NCBI GenBank assembly: GCA_016285245.1
Contig: JAEEQH010000004.1
Location: 1 to 64,000, forward strand
Direction of reading: 5' to 3'
DNA length: 64,000 nucleotides
Origin: Prevotella sp.
Lineage (GTDB): Bacteria; Bacteroidota; Bacteroidia; Bacteroidales; Bacteroidaceae
Made by a program: the position numbers and the translations under genes. The notes beneath the pieces are model-generated. The model was not told the origin of the DNA and ran no database searches. It worked only from the letters and a program-made list of their open reading frames with translations. Positions within the stretch are counted from its first letter, which is position 1, and each line of letters begins with the position of its first letter. Shown piece after piece: positions 24,538 to 33,693 of this stretch.

Positions 24538-27500
24538 TTACAGGTTAATCTTCACACCAGCCAGGAACGAACGTCCGAAAGCCAGACAGCCGCTGTCGAT
24601 ACCTTGGTAGAGGACGCCGTTGCCAATGGAGAACTCGGGGTCGTTGCCCGTGTACTTGGTGAACGTCAGGAGGTTCTGAGCCTCAGCCCAGACGGTGAGG
24701 CCCTGGAGCCACGTCCAGCTGCCCGGCACGGGCACGCGGTAGCTGAGGTTCACGGTCTTCAGACGGAGGTACGAGCCGTCCTCAATCCAGCGGTCGCTGA
24801 AGCGGTTGTTGCCCAAGGGGTCGCCGAAGGTGGCACGCGGCAGCACCGCCTGCTGACCCTCGTAGCGCCAGCGGCCCGTGGAGGCCACCTGCTGGTTGTA
24901 GAACGTCGAGCCACTGTTCAGCACGGAGCGCTGGTAGTTGTAGACGTCGTTGCCCAGCACGTAGTTGAAGCCGAGCGACAGCGTGAGGTTCTTCCAGCTG
25001 ACGTTGGCGAAGATGTTGCCATAGATGTCGGGGTTGGGGTCGCCGATGACGGTCTTGTCGTCCTCGTCGATGGCACCGTCTCCGTTGATGTCGGTGAAGT
25101 GGACGTCGCCAGCCTTGAAGTACTGACGGGCACCCGTGGCGTCCTCCATATAGAGGTAGCCGTTCTGGCCCGCTGCCTGGGCGTCGGCATCAGTAGCAAA
25201 GATGCCCTCCGTACGGTAGCCGTAGAACACACCCACAGGCAGGCCCACCTCCGTCAGGATGTTCTCCGTACCGTAGATGGAGCTCAGCGACTGGTAGCCC
25301 TCGGGGAGCTTCGTCACCTTATTCTTATAGTGGCCCACGCTGGCGCCCACCTCCATGTTCCAGTTGCGCGAGACGATGGGCTTGACGGTCACCGTGGCCT
25401 CGAAGCCCTGGTTCTCCAGCTCGCCGCCGTTGCTCCAGTAGAGGTTGATGCCGCCGATGGGGTTCTCGAAGGCTTTCTGCGTCAGCAGGTTGTTGGTCTT
25501 GTGGTAGAAGTAGTCGACGCTGACACCCAGACGGTTCTGAAGCATATATGCCTGGAGGCCGAGGTTCAGCTTGTGGGTCGTCTCCCACTGGATCTTGTCG
25601 TTACCGATGTTCGTCAGCTGGATACCCATGGCGCGGTCGTAGTATTTCACCGAGGTATAGCTGGTGCGGGCGGCATAGTTGGAGATGTGGTCATTGCCGC
25701 TGATGTCGTAGCCGGCGTTCAGACGCAGGTAGTTGAACGAGCGGAACACGGACGACTGACTCTTCAGGCGCTGGAACCACCCCTCGTTAGTGAGCACCCA
25801 GCCCAGCTGGACGCTGGGGAACAGGGCCCACTTTGTGCCGAAGAGTCCCAGACCGTCGGCATTCTCGCCGAAGCGGCTGTTGGCCTCGCCGACGAGCGAC
25901 AGCGTGGCGAAGTAGCGGTTCATGTAGTTATAGTCCACATTGCCGTACCAGAGGATGTTCTTCCACGTCTCGTTGACACCCTCGACACCGGGGAAGCCGC
26001 TGGTCTGAAGGGCGGGGTTCTTGTCGTTGCCCTTGGAGTTGTACTCCGAGCGCAGGTCGCTGTTGTCGTAGGAGAAGGTGTTGTAGCGTGCACCGACATA
26101 AGCGTGCAGCGAGTGCTCAGCCAGCTGTTTCTGCCAGTCGGCCTGCACACGGCCCATGAAGTTCTGCTCCTTGGCAAACATCGAGGCGACGAGCGACGTC
26201 GTGGTGCCCATCTGCTCGACGACGAACGGCGGCACACCCTCGTAGGGACGGTAGTAGCGCTGTGAGTTACGGTTCAGCACGTAGCTCAGCTCGGCCGTCA
26301 GCGTCCAGCTGGGCGACAGCTGGTAGACGGGACGCAGGTGGACGGTGAAGAAGGTGTTCTCGGCCTTGTTCTTGTTATCGCCCGTACCGTTAGCAAGGAT
26401 GGCCAGGGGGTTCGCCAGCGACTGGCTGGTGTAGGTCGTGCCACGGTTGCCGTCGGTGCTGATGAGGCCGTTGCGCGGATACTCGCTGGCCGAGAGGATA
26501 TTGTCGTAGCTCGTCAGCAAACTGGTGAAGCTGCCGATGACGGAGTTGTACTCGTAGGGTGCCACCAGCGGCGACTTCAGCAATGCCAGGGCCGTGGGCG
26601 AGGTGACGGTGCTGCGGCTGAACGAGGCAGGCATCCCGTCGTCGTAGACACGGTTGTTGGTGCGTGCGATGGCGATGTCGAACTGAGTGGAGAGGTTCCA
26701 CAGAATCTGGATGTCGGTATTGAAGCGCACGTTCATGCGGTCGAAGAAGCTCTTCTTCAGCGTGTTCTCAGACTTGACATAGCCCACGGAGAGGTTGTAC
26801 ATACCCACATCGTCGCCACCCTGGACGTTGATGGAGTAGTTCTGTGTCATCGCCGTGCGGTAGACCTCGTCGCTCCAGTCGGTATCGTTGTGGAAGGGGT
26901 AGTAATAGTAGTTGCCGTCGACATTGTCGTTCAGGAAGTGGAAGCCCTTGTACTCGTTGATGTCGGGCACCGTGCCCAGGAGCTCCGTGGCATAGGTGCG
27001 ATACTGGGCGGCGTTCATCATCGTCTGCTGCTGGGGCACGAGCTGCACACCCACACCGATGTTCGCATCGATGCGCGTGGCCATGGAGCGGCCGCGCTTC
27101 GTGTCGATGAGGATGACGCCGTTGGCACCACGGGCACCATAGAGGGCGGTGGCGTTCTTCAGCACCGTCACCTTCTCGATGTCGTCAGGGGCGATATTGG
27201 CCAGGAGGTTGTTGAACGCACCTGTATGGAGCGTGCCGCGGTCGCGCTGCATATCCATCTCAATGCCGTCGACGACCACCAGCGGCTGGGCGTCGGTGGT
27301 GAGGCTGCCCAGACCACGGACGAACGTCGAAGCGCCAGCGGCCACGGCGGCAGAGTGCATCACGCTGCGAACGTCGCCACCCAGCTTGTTGGCTATCTCG
27401 TCATCAACGGTGACGCCAAAGCGGTCAATCTGTGCCGTACGGCGTGCGGTATAGTCGGTACCCTCGCCATACATCGGCTGGAACTTGGCCGGGAGCATCT

Positions 27501-27912
27501 GGACGGCCACACGCTGCTGCTCGTCGCCAGCGCTGATGGCCACCTGCTGCGGCATATAGCCGTCAGAGAAGGCATAGAGGGCGGTGGCAAACGTCGGCAC
27601 CTTGATGGTGAACGTGCCGTCGGCATCGCTCATCGCCGTATAGCGGTTGTAGCCCAGGGCACGCAACTGCACACCAGCCAGCGGCTGGCCCGTCGACTGG
27701 TCGGTGACGATACCCTTGAACGTCACCGTCGCGTAGTTGTCCTGCTTGATCTTCGAGCGGTCGGGCTGTTTGATGACGGCATCCTCAACCGCTTCCTCGT
27801 CGTCGTCAGTCTGTGCGAAGACGGCTGTCGACAGTCCCATGACCATGGTGCAGACGGCGACTCTAAGCACGCCGTCGTGCAGATAGTTGAATATATTACG
27901 CTTCATGTTCAT
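24538..27912 (-). CDS. SusC/RagA-like TonB-dependent transporter (PUL pair 1)
   Basis: A 1124-aa outer-membrane transporter. After the signal peptide comes an acidic stretch (DDDEEAVEDAVIK), a carboxypeptidase-regulatory-like domain (GIVTDQSTGQPLAGVQLRAL), the plug (FVRGLGSLTTDAQPLVVVDG; LKNATALYGARGANGVILID) and a long β-barrel ending FLAGVKINL. The CarboxypepD domain is more divergent than in the second SusC. Its start overlaps the stop of the upstream fasciclin gene by 4 bp (ATGA), so the fasciclin lipoprotein and this transporter are translated as one unit. It imports pectin-derived oligosaccharides, judged by neighbouring enzymes. Confidence 0.88.
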   Translation of the reverse strand: MNMKRNIFNYLHDGVLRVAVCTMVMGLSTAVFAQTDDDEEAVEDAVIKQPDRSKIKQDNYATVTFKGIVTDQSTGQPLAGVQLRALGYNRYTAMSDADGTFTIKVPTFATALYAFSDGYMPQQVAISAGDEQQRVAVQMLPAKFQPMYGEGTDYTARRTAQIDRFGVTVDDEIANKLGGDVRSVMHSAAVAAGASTFVRGLGSLTTDAQPLVVVDGIEMDMQRDRGTLHTGAFNNLLANIAPDDIEKVTVLKNATALYGARGANGVILIDTKRGRSMATRIDANIGVGVQLVPQQQTMMNAAQYRTYATELLGTVPDINEYKGFHFLNDNVDGNYYYYPFHNDTDWSDEVYRTAMTQNYSINVQGGDDVGMYNLSVGYVKSENTLKKSFFDRMNVRFNTDIQILWNLSTQFDIAIARTNNRVYDDGMPASFSRSTVTSPTALALLKSPLVAPYEYNSVIGSFTSLLTSYDNILSASEYPRNGLISTDGNRGTTYTSQSLANPLAILANGTGDNKNKAENTFFTVHLRPVYQLSPSWTLTAELSYVLNRNSQRYYRPYEGVPPFVVEQMGTTTSLVASMFAKEQNFMGRVQADWQKQLAEHSLHAYVGARYNTFSYDNSDLRSEYNSKGNDKNPALQTSGFPGVEGVNETWKNILWYGNVDYNYMNRYFATLSLVGEANSRFGENADGLGLFGTKWALFPSVQLGWVLTNEGWFQRLKSQSSVFRSFNYLRLNAGYDISGNDHISNYAARTSYTSVKYYDRAMGIQLTNIGNDKIQWETTHKLNLGLQAYMLQNRLGVSVDYFYHKTNNLLTQKAFENPIGGINLYWSNGGELENQGFEATVTVKPIVSRNWNMEVGASVGHYKNKVTKLPEGYQSLSSIYGTENILTEVGLPVGVFYGYRTEGIFATDADAQAAGQNGYLYMEDATGARQYFKAGDVHFTDINGDGAIDEDDKTVIGDPNPDIYGNIFANVSWKNLTLSLGFNYVLGNDVYNYQRSVLNSGSTFYNQQVASTGRWRYEGQQAVLPRATFGDPLGNNRFSDRWIEDGSYLRLKTVNLSYRVPVPGSWTWLQGLTVWAEAQNLLTFTKYTGNDPEFSIGNGVLYQGIDSGCLAFGRSFLAGVKINL

Positions 27913-29717
27913 TTCTTATTAGATTCTTCAAATACGGCCAACTCCTTCGGTTTCAGGATGATCGACACGATACGCAGGTCGCATGAGTAGGCGTCCAGCA
28001 GGTCGTCGTCGAAAGTGTCGATATTGGCAACGACGGTGATGTTGGGACTCACCTCCTGGTCGAAGCCGTAGTAGCAGCAGGGGAAGGTGAAGTCGCCCAC
28101 GTAGACGGTGTCGACACGCGTCGGGTCGTTCTCGAACGAGCGGATGTACGTCTTGTTCAGGTTGTTGTCGATGATCAGCGGGAAGCGCTCCTTGAACGCT
28201 GCCACGTGGTCAGCATCCTCGTCGAGGAACTGCTGGTTGGACAGGGTACCCCTGGCATTGCAGTAGTTCAGACGGAAGATGACGCGGTTGGGCTTCTCGA
28301 CATAGCCGGGGTTCGACGTCTGCTTGTCGTAGGCCGGTGCGAAGACGCAGTAGATGCTATACTCCGTGCTCAGGACGCCTGGCAGCTGGATGGTCATCTC
28401 GGGAAGATCGAACTCCGTGCCAGGCTTCAGGTATACATACGAGAAGTCTTCCTGGTTGGGGTCGCTGCTGGTCACGCGGTGGCTGGTAGCCGAGCCGTAG
28501 ACGTTGCGCACGGTATAGGCCGTGGCAGGGAACGACAACTCCGGTGCAAAGGTCTCCCACGAACGCATGGCCATACTGTCGACGATGACGGCACGGCCGT
28601 TGCTCATGGGCTTCGTGGCCACCGCCTGGTCGAGAATCTCCTGCGGTCCGCTGAGCTTCACGCGGTTCGTGGTGCGGATGGTGTCGCTGCCGAGATACGA
28701 CGGCTCGCCGGTCATCCACTGGTTGTAGCCATCGTTGTTGCTATAGAGCAGGTAGCGCGTCAGGAAGCGGTTCGACAGTGAGTCCTGCCAATAGGCGGCG
28801 TTAATGTCCTTCTTGGCATTGGTGCTGCTGATGACTACCGTGCCGCGGTTGTTCCTCTCGAAGGCCTGTGCCTGTGTCGAGGCGATATACTTGTAGTAGG
28901 GCTTGATGCGCTCGTAGAAGCCCGTCCACGCCTTGTCCGTCGGCATGAGGAAGGTGTAGGAGCTGTCCTCGACGGCGAGCTGCGCATTGAGCGTGGTCCA
29001 CAGCGAGTTCTCAGTCACCATGACGGAGTCGACATACGTCTGCATACCATCGACGATGGGGCCAACGACGGAGCGGGCCTCGTCGAGGTACGTCGTTTCG
29101 TAGCGCAGGAAGAAGTTGCGCAGCGTGCGGATATTCTGGTCGCCAGAGAGCACGGAGTCGGTGACATACTCGTAGAGATTGGGATAGTAGGCTGCGGCGC
29201 CGTCCATGATGTGGAGCACACCGTTGTTGCTCGGCAGGTTGTAGTAGCCCGTGAGCAGGTTGTTGCCATCGAACTGGTAGCCCGATGCGCCATAGGCGGG
29301 AGCACCGCCGAAGTCGTAGGACTTCTCGTTGAGCATCAGCACACGCTCCTCTACCCTACCCGATGCCGGGAAGCTGTAGCGGGCGACGTGGTTCATGACG
29401 AACTGCTTCAGCAGCGCCTCCTTGCTCAGCGCGCTGTAGTCGGCAGGGTTGAACGTGCCGTTCTTCGGTGCCCAGACGGTATAGTACTCCGTGGCGTTGA
29501 GCTCATCGTCGAAGCCGGCACGCTGCACGAGGGCGGCGAAGTCCGACAGCTCGGGCGTCTGCTGGATGTTCTCCCACAATGTCTTGTTGGCCGACGCCGT
29601 CACGTCCGTCACCGCCTCATTGTAGTCGTCGAAGTCGGAGCAACTGGCCAGCAGCAAGGCTGCTGCCAGAATGTAAAAATTTAACAACTTAAAAATGAAA
29701 AAATTATTTCGTTTCAT
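27909..29717 (-). CDS. Fasciclin-domain lipoprotein (602 aa)
   Basis: Lipoprotein signal with lipobox LLLASC. Two FAS1 signatures are visible: YTVWAPKNGTFNPADYSALS and YTFLMPTDKAWTGFYERIKP, each after a xLxxxGxxxxL-type helix. It overlaps the downstream SusC by 4 bp. FAS1 domains mediate adhesion or glycan binding; in this position the protein probably acts as an accessory surface glycan-binding protein of the SusC/D complex (inference). The signal-peptide region (FIFKLLNFYIL) is AT-rich, next to an 8-bp micro-repeat just upstream. Confidence 0.8.
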   Translation of the reverse strand: MKRNNFFIFKLLNFYILAAALLLASCSDFDDYNEAVTDVTASANKTLWENIQQTPELSDFAALVQRAGFDDELNATEYYTVWAPKNGTFNPADYSALSKEALLKQFVMNHVARYSFPASGRVEERVLMLNEKSYDFGGAPAYGASGYQFDGNNLLTGYYNLPSNNGVLHIMDGAAAYYPNLYEYVTDSVLSGDQNIRTLRNFFLRYETTYLDEARSVVGPIVDGMQTYVDSVMVTENSLWTTLNAQLAVEDSSYTFLMPTDKAWTGFYERIKPYYKYIASTQAQAFERNNRGTVVISSTNAKKDINAAYWQDSLSNRFLTRYLLYSNNDGYNQWMTGEPSYLGSDTIRTTNRVKLSGPQEILDQAVATKPMSNGRAVIVDSMAMRSWETFAPELSFPATAYTVRNVYGSATSHRVTSSDPNQEDFSYVYLKPGTEFDLPEMTIQLPGVLSTEYSIYCVFAPAYDKQTSNPGYVEKPNRVIFRLNYCNARGTLSNQQFLDEDADHVAAFKERFPLIIDNNLNKTYIRSFENDPTRVDTVYVGDFTFPCCYYGFDQEVSPNITVVANIDTFDDDLLDAYSCDLRIVSIILKPKELAVFEESNKK

Positions 29718-29731
29718 AGCTCAATCGTTGA

Positions 29732-29769
29732 TTTTATAATTTTATAATTTTTACATTTTTACATTTTAA
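29732..29769. repeat. 8-bp-period micro-repeat between two fasciclin genes
   Basis: Degenerate octamers (tttataat, tttataat, ttttacat, ttttacat) fill the 48-bp spacer and run just into the 3' end of the upstream gene. Confidence 0.7.
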
Positions 29770-31847
29770 TACCAGTCCTCGCTGTACTGCTGGTTGTCGA
29801 GGACACTGGTGGGCACCAGCTCGACAAAGTCGAGACCAACGGGGTTCGTCAGCTGCTGGTCGTTGAGCGTTTTGATGCGCAGCCAGTTCTCGCGGCCCTG
29901 CTTCAACTCGACGGTACCCAGCACGTAGCGGATGGTGTAGCTGCCCGTGCCGAACTCCGTACGGGCGCTGTTGTCGGCAGAATAGCCGCTCTCACCATGG
30001 CCGCAGTAGCTGTGGGGACCACGCATATAGTTGCGGTTGTGCATAGCGATGTCGGAGGCTATGCCCTGATCTTCCTCCTCATTGCAGTTAGTCAGGCCGA
30101 CACGCGGGTCTTCCACATCAATGGTAGCATCGAAGGGCAGGCCCAACGGGCGCATGTCAGCCACATTCTTCGACGTGCCGATGTAGTACTGCATGAACGA
30201 GCCGTAGCTCATCGGCGCATAGACCACGCGGATCTCGTAGTTGCCCGTAGGCACGGAAGGCAGCTTGAAGGCGAAGTCGTAGCGCCCCCAGAACTGCATC
30301 TGGTCGGCTTGCCAGCAACGCCAGGCGCCACGGGCACAGTAGGCCATACAGATATACGGGTCTTCCTCGTAGTAGTTGACGTTGTCGAAGGCGAACTTAG
30401 GCACACCCAGACGGCCACCATTGTCACCCAGGGCACGGTAGCCCATGTCGATGAGCTCAGGGAACAACGAGGTGCAGTTCACACGCATACGCTCGTTGAA
30501 CACGCCACGCGGCACCATCTCGTCGTAGACCAGCATACTGGTGACGGGGTGGATATAGGCGTTCGTCGACTCGAAAGTATTGGCACGATCCACCTTCACG
30601 CCCTCACGAACGAGGGTGTGGTTCGAGCCCTGCGTGCCCAACTCGTCGGTCAGCGTGTTGAACGTCTGGTAGCGGTTGATGAACAGCTGGCGGCCGTTGC
30701 CCACGCCGACGGGCTCCCACACCTTCAGCATCGTGTGGGGCAGCATCGTCTCGTAGTAGTCGTAGGGCGATGCGTCGGGGGCGAAGTTCCAGTACTGGCT
30801 GGTACCCTTCTCGAACACCAGCTGGTTGGCGGCCATGCGGCCCTTCAGCAGGTGGTAGGCCACAAACATATTCAGCGCATTGAAGCGGTTGGTATAGTCG
30901 TCGCCCGTGCTCACCTGGATATTGTTCTCGCTGACATAGTCGTACCACTCGGCACTCTTGCCATACTGCTCATTGGCATACTTGATGAGGTCGGCGATGC
31001 TGTTGATGCCGTTCTTGGCCATCACGGCGTCGGACTCAGCAAAGACGGTGTAGCCCACCTTGATTTCCATCTTACCCGTCGTGCCGACACCGGCGGCAGG
31101 GGGGATGGAACCTGAGACGTTGTCGCGCAACAGCTGCTTGAACTCCAGCTCACCCTTCGTCGTCTGCAGCAGCGAGTCGCAGAGACCCGTCATCTTCAGC
31201 GCCTGGGCGAAGATGGAGAAGTCGGGGTTATGGTCGAGGATGTAGTCCGTGAAGTGTGACGTACGCGGAATGACATTGTCCAAAATATGGAGCAGACCGT
31301 TCACGGCCTCTTTGTCGCTCTCGATGATGGTGGCCTTGCCGCCCAGCACCGTCTCGCCCGTCGACGAGTCGTAGGGGAACTCGTAGCCCAGCATCGTGGG
31401 CACCTGTCCGTCGCCGGTCATCGACACAAGGTTCTTGTACTCGTTGGTGATGTGGAAACGGGCGATGACCATGCAGAGGCTGTCAGTCAGACCCTCCAAC
31501 GAGTTCTCCGTCATGCCGTTGTGGGGGATGAGGGCCTCCGCGTCGTTATACAGACTGTCAATGTAGAACGCCACACCCTCGTTGACAGGGGCAAAGCAGG
31601 TGTAGTGACCATAGGCAGCCATCATCGCATCGTAGCCCACCCGCGAGAGGATGTAGTTGAACGATGTCAGCGTGCTGTCCTTCGCGATGTACGACTCGAT
31701 GGTCTCACCCGTAAACGTGTAGAGATCGGACTCGTCGGGCTCGGGGTTACAGGAGACCAGCGCTACGCTCATGTACAATGCACAATGTACAATGTACAAT
31801 GGGCTGCGCAGTACTCTTTTCAATCTATTTTGTTTCATCGTCTTCAA
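29766..31847 (-). CDS. Fasciclin-domain lipoprotein (693 aa)
   Basis: Starts MKTMKQNRLKRVLRSPLYIV, HCALYMSVALVSC: lipobox VALVSC. Part of the signal core (SPLYIVHCALYM) is encoded by heptameric micro-repeats at 31772-31799. FAS1-like motifs include HYTCFAPVNEGVAFYIDSLY and YTVFAESDAVMAKNGI. The second half (residues ~480-690) contains β-sandwich-like text (NYEIRVVYAPMSYGSFMQYY; SYTIRYVLGTVELKQGRENW) resembling a carbohydrate-binding module. Probably an outer-membrane glycan-binding accessory protein. It lies between the SusD-2 gene and the next fasciclin gene in one long minus-strand series. Confidence 0.78.
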   Translation of the reverse strand: MKTMKQNRLKRVLRSPLYIVHCALYMSVALVSCNPEPDESDLYTFTGETIESYIAKDSTLTSFNYILSRVGYDAMMAAYGHYTCFAPVNEGVAFYIDSLYNDAEALIPHNGMTENSLEGLTDSLCMVIARFHITNEYKNLVSMTGDGQVPTMLGYEFPYDSSTGETVLGGKATIIESDKEAVNGLLHILDNVIPRTSHFTDYILDHNPDFSIFAQALKMTGLCDSLLQTTKGELEFKQLLRDNVSGSIPPAAGVGTTGKMEIKVGYTVFAESDAVMAKNGINSIADLIKYANEQYGKSAEWYDYVSENNIQVSTGDDYTNRFNALNMFVAYHLLKGRMAANQLVFEKGTSQYWNFAPDASPYDYYETMLPHTMLKVWEPVGVGNGRQLFINRYQTFNTLTDELGTQGSNHTLVREGVKVDRANTFESTNAYIHPVTSMLVYDEMVPRGVFNERMRVNCTSLFPELIDMGYRALGDNGGRLGVPKFAFDNVNYYEEDPYICMAYCARGAWRCWQADQMQFWGRYDFAFKLPSVPTGNYEIRVVYAPMSYGSFMQYYIGTSKNVADMRPLGLPFDATIDVEDPRVGLTNCNEEEDQGIASDIAMHNRNYMRGPHSYCGHGESGYSADNSARTEFGTGSYTIRYVLGTVELKQGRENWLRIKTLNDQQLTNPVGLDFVELVPTSVLDNQQYSEDWY
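31772..31799. repeat. 7-bp-period micro-repeat encoding part of a lipoprotein signal
   Basis: Four heptamers: tgtacaa, tgcacaa, tgtacaa, tgtacaa. They are translated on the minus strand as LYIVHCALY. Confidence 0.8.
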
Positions 31848-31848
31848 T

Positions 31849-31880
31849 AATTATCAATTTTCCATTATCAATTATCAATT
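31849..31880. repeat. 7-bp-period micro-repeat in the SusD-fasciclin spacer
   Basis: Degenerate atcaatt heptamers (aattatcaattttccattatcaattatcaatt-like). They occupy most of the 46-bp gap. Confidence 0.7.
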
Positions 31881-31893
31881 AGGCCGAAGGCCG

Positions 31894-33669
31894 TTAGTAG
31901 TCCTTACTAATCGTCTTATCAGAGCTATAGGTAGGCATCTGTTTCAGCGCAGGACATATCTTCACATCAGTCTCAGAGACAGGCAGGTAGAGGCGCGGCT
32001 CCGTGCTCATCTTACTGGCCACGGCGTCGCCCATGCCCGATAGCTTACGCTTCATCTGGTCGAGCATCGCCTTGTAGGTGCTGACGAAGGCCACGCCACG
32101 CTCGTCTTGGTCGGCCAGCGTCGTGGTATAGTCGACGCCCTTAACGTGACGGTAGTTATAACGCAGCAGGTCGTACCAGCGTTTGCCCTCGAAACAGAGC
32201 TCGCGCAGACGCTCGTTAAGCACCAGCTCCTCCATGGCTGCGGTGGTCTGGTACTTGGCAGTCCACTTCAGCGAGTCGCTCTCGTTCTCCAGCGAACGGG
32301 CGTTAACGATGCGCACCATGTTGAACGCCTCCTCCAGATAGGGTGACACACCGTTTGCCGGCACGAAGTCCTCAACGGCCACACCCTCGTCGCTACCGGT
32401 TCCCAGCATGGCCAGTCCTGTCAGGGCCTCAGCCTTCATCAGCATAACGTCCGTCAGACGGTAGACGATGTAGTTCTGGTGATAGCCCGTAGCGTTGTAG
32501 GCACGTGTCTTCGTCTCGGGCGAAGCTTCCGTGGTGCTCGGCATATAGTTGCGGTTGTCGGAGACGTACTTACGGATCTCCACACCCGTGAAGTCACCGA
32601 CGGTCTTGTCCTCGTTATAGGTACTCATCAGGCCACGCCAGTCCGTTACGACTGGCTCCTTAAATACCTGAGACTCAGAACCATACTTAAAGATGTTTGA
32701 AGCATAGAAATAAGGAGCAGCATTACCACTGGCCACACGGTTGTAGTACTGACAGAGAGCCTGCTTGCGGTCGTTGGTATTCACCTGCAGCTCGAGGATA
32801 CTTTCCTCGGCATTCTGGTAGACGAACACGTCGCGGAACGTCGTACGACCATCGGCCAGCCAGTAGTCCTTCTCCTCGAACTCGCCGCCCGTCATGTGGT
32901 GTTGGCTCTGCTTCGAAGCAATCACCTTGTTGCAGTAAGCCACAGCCTGCTCGTAGTCAGCAGCCGAGTGCATGACGCTGCCACGCCAAAGGTAGATATC
33001 GGCCAGCAGCGCCTGGATGGCGTCGCGGGTGAAGTAGCCCACCTTGCGCCAGTCGGTATAGGCAGTTGCCGAGACAGCATTCTTTTCAGCCTCCAAGAGG
33101 TCATCGATGCAGTGCTGGAGCACCTCCGACGGTGCCGACTGCGGGATGTTCGGGTCCTGGCTGCTCAGCATATAGGCCGTCGACGTGTAGGGCACGTCGC
33201 GGAAGTTGCGCACCAGGTAGAAGTAGCAGAGCGAGCGCAGGGCGAGCATCTGCGAGCAGTGTGCCAGATAGTCGCCGTTGGTGTACGACGGGTCCTCGTC
33301 CATCACCGCTGCTGCGCGCTCGAGCACGATGTTACAATTGTTGATAACGGTATAGATGCTTGCCCAGCTGGCAAACTGGTTGTCCGTCTGGATGTTGGCG
33401 AGGTTGATGTCGCGCAGGTCCTCCATGAGTGTGCCCGTCAGCGATGTGTTGGGCAGGAGCTCGTCGGAGCGCAGGCCGCCCCATACCAGGAGGCGTGCCA
33501 TGACGTTGTCGTCGATCATCGACACGTAGGCGCCGTTGACCATCAGCTCCACGTCGCCCTTCTTCTTCCAGAAGTCCTCGTCGACGGTCATGTCGTCGGG
33601 CAGGATGATGGTGTCGACGCAGGACACGGCCATCAGAGAAGCCACAATCATTGAAATATATTTCTTCAT
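31894..33669 (-). CDS. SusD/RagB-like glycan-binding lipoprotein (PUL pair 2)
   Basis: 591 aa. The signal peptide has lipobox AVSC (MKKYISMIVASLMAVSCVDT). SusD features: WASIYTVINNCNIVLERAAA; LALRSLCYFYLVRNFRDVPY; FTRDAIQALLADIYLWRGSV; and the C-terminal ELVLNERLRELCFEGKRWYD and LLRYN. It partners with the SusC gene 24 bp upstream. Located on the outer-membrane surface. Confidence 0.9.
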   Translation of the reverse strand: MKKYISMIVASLMAVSCVDTIILPDDMTVDEDFWKKKGDVELMVNGAYVSMIDDNVMARLLVWGGLRSDELLPNTSLTGTLMEDLRDINLANIQTDNQFASWASIYTVINNCNIVLERAAAVMDEDPSYTNGDYLAHCSQMLALRSLCYFYLVRNFRDVPYTSTAYMLSSQDPNIPQSAPSEVLQHCIDDLLEAEKNAVSATAYTDWRKVGYFTRDAIQALLADIYLWRGSVMHSAADYEQAVAYCNKVIASKQSQHHMTGGEFEEKDYWLADGRTTFRDVFVYQNAEESILELQVNTNDRKQALCQYYNRVASGNAAPYFYASNIFKYGSESQVFKEPVVTDWRGLMSTYNEDKTVGDFTGVEIRKYVSDNRNYMPSTTEASPETKTRAYNATGYHQNYIVYRLTDVMLMKAEALTGLAMLGTGSDEGVAVEDFVPANGVSPYLEEAFNMVRIVNARSLENESDSLKWTAKYQTTAAMEELVLNERLRELCFEGKRWYDLLRYNYRHVKGVDYTTTLADQDERGVAFVSTYKAMLDQMKRKLSGMGDAVASKMSTEPRLYLPVSETDVKICPALKQMPTYSSDKTISKDY

Positions 33670-33693
33670 AGCCTTTATTCTATTTATGATGCA

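Noticed and set aside
22750..27990. Very long plus-strand open frames (over 500 codons) opposite the SusC/SusD genes
   Set aside because: They mirror strongly biased codons of the real minus-strand genes; no ribosome sites, no recognisable domains, low-complexity V/G/D/H/R-rich text.
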